NCBI GenBank assembly: GCA_023424865.1
Contig: JAFADM010000312.1
Coordinates: 1 to 18,929 of the forward strand
Length of the DNA: 18,929 bases
Direction of reading: 5' to 3'
DNA from: Bacillota bacterium
Lineage (GTDB): Bacteria; Bacillota_A; Clostridia; DSM-8532
The position numbers and the translations under genes were made by a program. The notes under the pieces are model-generated. The model saw only the letters and a list, made by a program, of their open reading frames with translations. It made no database searches and had not been told where the DNA came from. Shown piece after piece: positions 12,967-18,929 of this stretch (positions within the stretch are counted from its first letter, which is position 1; every line of letters starts with the position of its first letter).

Positions 12967-15132
12967 TCAGATCTTGCGGAGGTTTTCTTTTCGTCTGTAT
13001 TCGGAAGCGTTAATGCCGTATTCTGCCTTAAACTTTTTTCGGAAGCTGGATTCATCGATATAACCTACCTTGAGAACAATTTCCTTAATGGACAGGTCTG
13101 TTTCGGATAAAAATTCCCGGGCCTTTTCCATACGGAGCTGGGACAGGTAATCGATGTAGCAGTTTCCCGTGCGTTCCTTGAACAAACGGCTAAGGTAATT
13201 TTTTGTAAGGCCTGCGTTGTCCGCCACCTTTTCTAGGGACAGATCGAAATTGGAATAGTTCTCTTCTATGTATTTCACAATGTTTTCAAAATCATAGCTC
13301 TTGTCGCTGCTCCGGCAAAAGGTCTGAAGGACCTTCTTTACAGCCTTTTCAAATTCGGCGGGGTCGTCGGGATTGATTCGTGCAACATTCTCCAGCCATT
13401 GCCCCGAATCCTCGGTGCCGGAGTTTTTTATAGCAATAATCAGGGGCTGCAATATGCAAAAGCGCAAGTACCGCCGGTTCTCGTCGGAGCAGGGCTTTAA
13501 GGCAATGTATTTCAGAATTTGTGCCAGGCTTTTTTCAGCCCGGGAAAAATGGCGTTTTTCAAGGGCGCCGGTAAAATCCTCAAGATGCTCCTGATCCAGC
13601 CGAAGAGTGGCTTTTTCTGCCTTTATCACACTTTCCCAGCATTCAAAATGCTTTTCCCTTCCATCATCCTCCATGAGCTCCAATGCGCTTAATGCTTCCA
13701 TATAGGCATAGCCGGCCATGGACAGGCTCTGATAGACCTGGCTTAAGCCTACCCGGACGCGGCTTCCTCCAAAATCACCGATGACCTGACTCAGCTGTTC
13801 GGCGGTTCTTAGGCGGGCTTTTCTTAAGAAATCGGGATTTGGTATTTCCGCCAGAAACAGTATTGCTACCTTCCCGTTTATGGTTGTGCGGACAAAAAGA
13901 TCCCCCTCCATCATTTTTTCAAGGCTGCGGTAGGCATTTTCACCACCGTCCATCAGGATGCCGCCGATAAAAAAATATTCCTCGTAGAGCTCCAGTCCAC
14001 AGACCTTGAGAATTTGCCGAATACCTTCGGGCTCTTTTAAAAGGCCATGGAAGATCATAGTGGCTGTCTGCTGCTTAAGAAGGGTGGTAGAGGTTTTGGC
14101 CGTATTCTCCCAGTCCTGGCATTCGTCCACCACCCTCCGGATCATTCGCTGAATATAGTCGAATTCTCTGATGGTAGGAGCGGTTGTACCCCGGGTTATG
14201 GTCGAGGCCAGCTGTTCAATATGAGTATAGCGTCTTTTGCTCATATAATAGGAGATAATCATGGAAAACAAAAGGCCGCAGGCGATAAAAACATAATTGA
14301 GCATTTGCCAGCTGCGAATGTCTTTATAAAGAAAATCCGTCCGGTAAAGCACCTCTATGGTGATGCCCATAGTCTGAGAAGTCCGGCTTAAAAGGGTATA
14401 GTCCTCTAAATCCCCTTCCAGAGGGTATTGCTCCGCCTGAATGATCTCCAGCCCCCCGGCAGCATTGCCGTAAAAACGAAAGGCGTCTCCGCTTTCCGAG
14501 ATCATGCTCACATAAGCCGAATTGTTGTCTGTCAGGGGTTCAAGAATGCTTTTAAGAAGAGCCAGGGAAAGGCAGTAGTTAACCGATACATTGTTGTTAA
14601 GCGTTCCGATTCGGGTTGACAAATGAAGGAGCAGGTAGCCTCCGCCGCTTTTATTGTACAAAAAGCTAACCCCGTTGGTTTCCTTGGAAAGAAGACTTAT
14701 TCCGCTCTCAATACTGGCATCGATGCATTCCAGAGTTCTTGAAAAATACACGCTTATATCGGAAACACCCTTGGCGGAAAAAATCCTGGGCGTGCCATAG
14801 ACCATAAAAACATCGAAAATATCGGTATTATAAGCGCAGACATCCTTTAAAACCTCCAGGCCATAAGCCGCATTAATGGAATTAGCCAGCATTTTATAGC
14901 CTAAAAGCTCCGGCGCTGCAGAAAGGCTTATTCCGGTATTTTGATAGGTGACATACCGGTTATCCATTTCCCTTGTTAAGCGATCCAGCTGATAATCCAC
15001 TGAGGAATCCAGATCCGCCTTCATTTTGCCAATGGTGCTTTGGGCAAGTATAAAGCTCAAAAGCAAAATGGGCAGCAAAAGGCAAAGATAGGAAATAAAG
15101 AATCTTAAGAGCATATTTCTCTTCATCGACAT
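12967..15132 (-). CDS. Membrane-bound AraC-family transcriptional regulator with extracellular sensor domain
   Basis: This is probably a one-component sensor that binds a ligand outside the cell and controls the adjacent sugar importer. The 721-residue protein has a first membrane segment (about 8-30), an extracellular region of about 245 residues with the look of a double Cache sensor (31-277), a second membrane segment (278-297), a cytoplasmic region with a degenerate GGDEF-like stretch ending in VGLSQVYQSL...EALSALELM (about 355-488), and a C-terminal AraC-type DNA-binding domain with two helix-turn-helix units (about 615-715; ADNAGLTKNYLSRLFKERTG and IVLKVGYIDESSFRKKFKAE). There is no histidine kinase or receiver domain. 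AAAGGAG (complement of 15142-15148) is 9 bases before the ATG at 15132; a second ATG is two codons in. Architecture is clear; ligand and targets are inference. Confidence 0.92.
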   Translation of the reverse strand: MSMKRNMLLRFFISYLCLLLPILLLSFILAQSTIGKMKADLDSSVDYQLDRLTREMDNRYVTYQNTGISLSAAPELLGYKMLANSINAAYGLEVLKDVCAYNTDIFDVFMVYGTPRIFSAKGVSDISVYFSRTLECIDASIESGISLLSKETNGVSFLYNKSGGGYLLLHLSTRIGTLNNNVSVNYCLSLALLKSILEPLTDNNSAYVSMISESGDAFRFYGNAAGGLEIIQAEQYPLEGDLEDYTLLSRTSQTMGITIEVLYRTDFLYKDIRSWQMLNYVFIACGLLFSMIISYYMSKRRYTHIEQLASTITRGTTAPTIREFDYIQRMIRRVVDECQDWENTAKTSTTLLKQQTATMIFHGLLKEPEGIRQILKVCGLELYEEYFFIGGILMDGGENAYRSLEKMMEGDLFVRTTINGKVAILFLAEIPNPDFLRKARLRTAEQLSQVIGDFGGSRVRVGLSQVYQSLSMAGYAYMEALSALELMEDDGREKHFECWESVIKAEKATLRLDQEHLEDFTGALEKRHFSRAEKSLAQILKYIALKPCSDENRRYLRFCILQPLIIAIKNSGTEDSGQWLENVARINPDDPAEFEKAVKKVLQTFCRSSDKSYDFENIVKYIEENYSNFDLSLEKVADNAGLTKNYLSRLFKERTGNCYIDYLSQLRMEKAREFLSETDLSIKEIVLKVGYIDESSFRKKFKAEYGINASEYRRKENLRKI

Positions 15133-15186
15133 AGAAAGTATCTCCTTTCCGTGCCTTTGTTCAGAGGCCGGCGATGAATCCGGGAG

Positions 15187-15215
15187 GGTGACAGGCTTCT
15201 ATTTAAGCCTTCACC
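15187..15215 (-). other. Hairpin in the leader of the AraC-type regulator gene
   Basis: GGTGA plus AGGCTT (15187-15198, one bulged C at 15192) pairs with AAGCCT plus TCACC (15205-15215), an 11-bp stem with a 6-base loop. No T-run follows on either strand, so it is not a standard terminator. It may be an operator or an mRNA stability element. Confidence 0.45.
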
Positions 15216-15229
15216 TGCAAAATCGGGCT

Positions 15230-15259
15230 AAAAGCTCAGGAGCGTGCCCCTGAGCTTTT
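15230..15259 (-). terminator. Terminator after the solute-binding protein gene
   Basis: A perfect 11-bp inverted repeat, AAAAGCTCAGG (15230-15240) with CCTGAGCTTTT (15249-15259), has an 8-base loop. On the minus strand the stem ends in TTTT. It lies about 60 bases after the binding-protein stop and would limit readthrough into the regulator gene. Confidence 0.65.
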
Positions 15260-15320
15260 GACTTCCGTATATTTGCCTGCCGGCTTTTATTGTGACGGTA
15301 TTCTCATTGTATTAACAAGG

Positions 15321-17042
15321 TTATTTTTTCAGGCGGTCATAGGCTGCCTGTTCAATGGCTAAAGCGTCTTTAAGTCCCATTTGATTGAGAGTGTTTATGT
15401 AAGTATCCCAGCCTGTATCAATGGATACCTCACCGGTAATAAACTGAGCCTTGGCGGTTTTCAAGTAACTGGTAATATCTGTAACGAGAGTGCTGCGGTT
15501 GGCTGCCTCCTCCGAGGTATATACCAGGCCGGGGAATACATCCACCTTACTCATGCCGTCCTCTCGCATGCGCTGTTCCAGGAGCACCGCCCAGCCGTAC
15601 AGGTTCAAGAGGGGAGCCTGGAGCAATTTATCGGACGCATTCATTATAACATCATACTGGGTGCCCTTGATACCGGAAACGATCTGGAAGCCGCCGTTTA
15701 TAACCGCCTTCTTGTAACGGAATTCCTCCTGGGAGGCATAGCCTTCGGGCTGCTTCATGGTAGCAATCTGGCTGCCGGGTACGCCGTCGATTTCCACATA
15801 ATCATAGGTAACGCCCTCAAAGCCGCGGGTACCGGCCAGCATGCCCGTATCGCTGTAGAAATAGTCCAGAAGGCGGACGATGGCTTCAGGATATTGGGTT
15901 TTAGCGCTTACCGCCGCCTTGATATTGGTGCCGATGGGATTGGCCAGCGGATTGGTTTTTGTGTTGTTAAATTCCGATGTCAGCCCCATAACGGCCACAA
16001 AGTTCACATCATAATCAATAGGCTTGCCGGCTTCTACAAAGGGAGCGGATCCGCTTCCAAAGTAGCCGATACGGTCGGAAGCCATTTTTTCTCTGAATTC
16101 ATCCACTGACTGTACAAAGGAATCCTCGCCAAGAAGGCCTTCTGCGTACAGCTTGCGCATAAATTTCAAATGCTCCTTGTAATTTTCTGTGGTTTCGGCA
16201 AGGGAAATGGTGCCATCCCCAGTTGTTTGCAGAATATAGTTGGGATTGGTGGTTTGTATGCCGAAGCCGGACATGATGGCCAGCTCAGAGGGGAAATAGC
16301 CTTCCGGTGTATAGCCGAAAGGAATTTCGTCATTGGGGTCACCGTTACCGTTGGCGTCCTGGAGCTTAAACGCCGACAGCACGCCGTAAAGCTCATTGAT
16401 GGTTGTGGGAGCGTTCATACCCACATTTTTCAGCCAGTTGGCGTTCAAAAAAGCCCGGTTGACTCTTCCGATGGTATTGAGGTTCAGAGTGGCCAGGCCG
16501 TAAATCTTTCCATCGGTGGCCGTCATGAAGGATTCGTAGGCGGGATATTGGGAAAAGGTTTGAGCCAGATTTGGCGCATAGTCAAGATAATCGTTGATGG
16601 GAAGAAAATACCCTTCGCTTCCGTGGAGCATCACCTGAGCGCAGTCCAGATTTCCGTTAATAATGAGATCCGGGAGGGTGTCGGTAGTGAGCATGAGGGT
16701 AAATTGGGTAGGCCAGGCATCATTGGAATAAGGTGTGCAGTCAAGCTTAATGCCAAGCTGTTTTTCAAGCTCCGCAACCTGCAGGGTGTCATTCCAGTCG
16801 GGGGTTGCGCCCTGATTGCCGGAAACCGTAATGGTTATGGGTTCATTGGTAATGGGATAGCCGGTTTTGTTGACATAGGAGGCCTCGGAAGAAGCCGCAG
16901 GGGTCCCTGAACCGGTGCCTTGGACGGGAGTGGCGGTAGGGGAGACGGTGTTTGTCTGGCCGCAGGCCGACAGGGATGTCAGCATGGCGGCTGCCAGAAT
17001 GAGAGCTGTCCTCTTAAATGCAGTCAAACAGGGTCTTTTCAT
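15321..17042 (-). CDS. Extracellular solute-binding lipoprotein, LplA/YtcQ-type (carbohydrate ABC importer)
   Basis: This is the lipid-anchored receptor of the importer encoded by the two permease genes just upstream. The 573-residue protein begins with a lipoprotein signal: basic MKRP, a hydrophobic segment (about 12-24) and lipobox LSAC with Cys27 as the lipidation site. A Ser/Thr/Gly/Pro-rich linker (about 29-55) precedes the mature fold. The size above 500 residues and family strings such as WNDTLQVAELEKQLGIKL and the DANGNGDPNDEIPFGY stretch, which resembles a calcium-binding loop, fit the large LplA/YtcQ binding proteins, often for oligosaccharides. AGGAGG (complement of 17052-17057) sits 9 bases before the ATG. 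It is 99 bases from the permease gene. The exact sugar cannot be read from the sequence. Confidence 0.93.
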   Translation of the reverse strand: MKRPCLTAFKRTALILAAAMLTSLSACGQTNTVSPTATPVQGTGSGTPAASSEASYVNKTGYPITNEPITITVSGNQGATPDWNDTLQVAELEKQLGIKLDCTPYSNDAWPTQFTLMLTTDTLPDLIINGNLDCAQVMLHGSEGYFLPINDYLDYAPNLAQTFSQYPAYESFMTATDGKIYGLATLNLNTIGRVNRAFLNANWLKNVGMNAPTTINELYGVLSAFKLQDANGNGDPNDEIPFGYTPEGYFPSELAIMSGFGIQTTNPNYILQTTGDGTISLAETTENYKEHLKFMRKLYAEGLLGEDSFVQSVDEFREKMASDRIGYFGSGSAPFVEAGKPIDYDVNFVAVMGLTSEFNNTKTNPLANPIGTNIKAAVSAKTQYPEAIVRLLDYFYSDTGMLAGTRGFEGVTYDYVEIDGVPGSQIATMKQPEGYASQEEFRYKKAVINGGFQIVSGIKGTQYDVIMNASDKLLQAPLLNLYGWAVLLEQRMREDGMSKVDVFPGLVYTSEEAANRSTLVTDITSYLKTAKAQFITGEVSIDTGWDTYINTLNQMGLKDALAIEQAAYDRLKK

Positions 17043-17141
17043 TTTATCTTTCCTCCTATAATAATGATTTTACTGCAGAAACGAATCCGCAGGTGTAAAC
17101 AGATTCACAATTTGCTTTAAAATTATGATTTAAAAATCGCA

Positions 17142-18071
17142 TCAGCCTTTTACCGAGCCTATCATAACGCCCTTGGCGAAATAGCTCTGGAGCCGGGGAT
17201 AGACAATAAGCATGGGAACGGTTGATACCACAATAACCCCATATTTGATTAAATTAGCCGTATCCTGCTGCTTTACAAGAGCAGCTATGGCCTCCGCATC
17301 CGCGTTTCCTTCCGCGGCGGCGGTTACGGCAAAGGAGCCCTGAATGAGTATTTCTCTTAAGAAGAGCTGGAGAGGAAAGAGAGAGCGATCCTTAAGAAGG
17401 ATCATGGCATTGAAGTAGGAGTTCCAGTGTCCGATACCGTAATAGAGCATCAAAACCACGATTATGGGCTTGGAAAGCGGAAGTACAATGCGCGTGAACA
17501 TTTTAAAGTCACTGCAGCCGTCCATTCTGGCAGCCTCATGGAGCTCCCAGGGAATGGAAGTGGCAAAAAAGGTGCGTGCAACAATTAAGTTGAAAACGGA
17601 GACCAGGCCGCTTATAAGCATAACCCAGCGGGTGTTTATAAGTCCGAAGGAATAGAGGTTCAGATAGCCTGGAATAAGTCCGCCGCTGAAGTACATGGTA
17701 ATGATGAAAAGGGTCATAATAAGGCCTCGTCCCGGCATATCCTTCCGCGACAGGGCATAGGCGCAGGGAAGGGTGAAGGCCAGGTTTAAAAAGGTTCCGG
17801 CTACCGTGTAGAAAATGGTGTTGACGTACCCCGTCCATATCTCACGGTACTGGAAGATATATTCATAGCCCGTCAGTGTGGGGTTGACGGGGAACAGAAT
17901 CATTTTGCCCGTATAAACCGCCCCCGGCTCGGAAAAGGAGGCGCTTAAAACAAAAATAAGGGGATAGAGAGTAATGATGAAAGTAAGTGCCAGCAGGGTG
18001 TAATTGCACGCAATAAAAGCCAAATCGCTTCCCCGGGATGCTACCCGGTGCTTGCCAGATGTTTTTTTCAT
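17142..18071 (-). CDS. Carbohydrate ABC transporter permease, LplC/YtcP-type (MalG family)
   Basis: This is one of the two membrane subunits of the importer. The 309-residue protein has about six membrane segments, beginning at about 18-45 (LAFIACNYTLLALTFIITLY). The cytoplasmic EAA loop that docks the ATPase is at about 176-202 (ELHEAARMDGCSDFKMF then LPLSKP). Its C-terminus ends YFAKGVMIGSVKG, as is usual for LplC/YtcP proteins. A segment rich in Ala and Glu (about residues 249-263) lies in a late extracellular loop. AGAAAGG is about 10 bases before the ATG. It lies 69 bases after the other permease gene, so they form one operon with the binding protein. No ATPase gene is in view. Confidence 0.93.
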   Translation of the reverse strand: MKKTSGKHRVASRGSDLAFIACNYTLLALTFIITLYPLIFVLSASFSEPGAVYTGKMILFPVNPTLTGYEYIFQYREIWTGYVNTIFYTVAGTFLNLAFTLPCAYALSRKDMPGRGLIMTLFIITMYFSGGLIPGYLNLYSFGLINTRWVMLISGLVSVFNLIVARTFFATSIPWELHEAARMDGCSDFKMFTRIVLPLSKPIIVVLMLYYGIGHWNSYFNAMILLKDRSLFPLQLFLREILIQGSFAVTAAAEGNADAEAIAALVKQQDTANLIKYGVIVVSTVPMLIVYPRLQSYFAKGVMIGSVKG

Positions 18072-18140
18072 AATACGCTTGCCTTTCTTAAGAAATGTTT
18101 GATGTTGCCTTCCCGGGCTTCCGGATAAAGGTTTGGGCCC

Positions 18141-18929
18141 TTACCAGAGGCCCACCTTGCCGATATGGCGGGAAAGGGTGTTGGCCAGTATGAGAATGGC
18201 TGCGTTGACCACGGAATTAAAGAGTCCGGTAGCCGTTGAAAAGGAGAAGTCATTATTTATGAGGCCCACCTTGTAAACATAGGTGGAGATGACCTCGGAG
18301 GCGCTGATATTGGTGGCGTTCTGAAGCAGGTACACCTTTTCGTAGCCTACGCTTAAAAGGGAACCGCACTGGAGGATAAAAAGGACCACAATGGTCGGTA
18401 CAAGAACGGGGAGGTTAATATAGAAGATTTTTTGAAGCCTTGAAGCACCATCAATGTCCGCTGCCTCCAAAAGGGCTTTATCCACACCGGAAAGAGCCGC
18501 AAAATAAATGATGGCCCCCCAGCCCACACCCTGCCAGATGCCGCTTAACACATAAATCCATTTGAACAGGCCTGCTTCCTGCATAAAAAATACCGAGGAC
18601 AACCCTATGGCATTAAGTCCTTTATTAACAATTCCTGAGGTGGGGCTTAAAAAGAGTGTTATCATACCGCACATGACAACGGTGGAAATAAAATGAGGTG
18701 CATAGGAAACGGTTTGAAAGGTGCGCTTTATCTTTTCGCTTTTTATCTCATTAACCATAAGGGCCAGAATAATGGGGGCGGGAAAGCCCACAAAGAGGCT
18801 TAACAGGCTGATGGACAGAGTGTTTTTAATAATTATGGGGAACCAGTAGGAGTTAAACAGACGAATGAAATTATCCAGTCCTACCCAGTCGCTTCCCATA
18901 ATGCCCTTTCTCATGCTGAAGTTTTTAAA
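18141..18929 (-). CDS. Carbohydrate ABC transporter permease, LplB-type (MalF family), 5' end cut by the window
   Basis: This is the second membrane subunit of the importer. An internal ATG at 18914 gives 257 residues, but the frame stays open to the window edge, and the five codons before it read FKNFS. That fits the FKDF...GI.GS.WVG region which in LplB proteins follows the first membrane segment. The true start therefore lies beyond 18929, with roughly 50-60 residues missing. Visible features are GSDWVGLDNFIRLF near the start, several membrane segments, and the EAA loop LLEAADIDGASRLQKIFYIN then LPVLVP. The stop TAA is at 18141-18143. It is the first visible gene of the minus-strand operon. 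Confidence 0.92.
   Translation of the reverse strand, partial: FKNFSMRKGIMGSDWVGLDNFIRLFNSYWFPIIIKNTLSISLLSLFVGFPAPIILALMVNEIKSEKIKRTFQTVSYAPHFISTVVMCGMITLFLSPTSGIVNKGLNAIGLSSVFFMQEAGLFKWIYVLSGIWQGVGWGAIIYFAALSGVDKALLEAADIDGASRLQKIFYINLPVLVPTIVVLFILQCGSLLSVGYEKVYLLQNATNISASEVISTYVYKVGLINNDFSFSTATGLFNSVVNAAILILANTLSRHIGKVGLW

Noticed and set aside
15381..16910. Two long plus-strand frames (242 and 246 codons) opposite the solute-binding protein gene
   Set aside because: They mirror the codon pattern of the lipoprotein gene, lack ribosome binding sites and show no recognisable domain.
17083..17106. GAATC...GATTC inverted repeat before the solute-binding protein gene, considered as an operator or cre site
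   Set aside because: Only 5 bp with a 14-base gap, and it does not fit the catabolite-repression cre consensus.

Overview
The window looks like chromosome of a low-to-mid GC, endospore-forming member of the Firmicutes, most likely class Clostridia. The reasons are SpoIIE, SpoVG with a textbook sigma-H promoter, the spoVG-glmU-prs gene order known from Bacillus and Clostridia, strong AGGAGG-type ribosome binding sites, and an LplABC-type sugar uptake locus with a membrane-bound AraC regulator. I cannot name the genus.

Layout. (1) 12-818, plus: ATPase of an iron-siderophore/cobalamin ABC importer, the last gene of a cluster that begins upstream of the window. (2) 1129-5178, plus: a compact cluster of the DNA helicase PcrA, a HAD sugar-phosphate-type phosphatase and a CbbX/SpoVK-type AAA+ ATPase. 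The last two are translationally coupled by a GTGA overlap, and a strong terminator follows at 5348-5378. (3) 5515-7890, plus: the sporulation phosphatase SpoIIE, preceded by a leader with two mutually exclusive hairpins. (4) 7972-9432, minus: MurC, convergent with spoIIE and divergent from spoVG. (5) 9651-12791, plus: spoVG, glmU and prs, separated by a hairpin after spoVG and a 411-base AT-rich gap. (6) 12967-18929, minus: an LplB-LplC-LplA carbohydrate importer (LplB is cut by the window end), then a two-TM AraC-family regulator. A bidirectional terminator at 12826-12879 separates it from prs.

How the parts fit together. Most genes are core functions: repair and replication (PcrA), cell-wall precursors (GlmU makes UDP-GlcNAc, MurC adds L-Ala to UDP-MurNAc), PRPP supply (Prs) and sporulation (SpoIIE, SpoVG). 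The minus-strand block is accessory carbohydrate uptake. It has two permeases and a lipoprotein receptor but no ATPase, as is usual for this family, which borrows a shared ATPase. The regulator probably senses a sugar outside the cell and activates the importer genes.

I saw no phage genes, insertion sequences, CRISPR arrays, rRNA or tRNA genes. The points most worth a second look are the coupled HAD phosphatase/AAA+ pair, which resembles the CbbY/CbbX metabolite-repair pair without any Rubisco in view, the alternative hairpins before spoIIE, and the gene-free AT-rich region before glmU.
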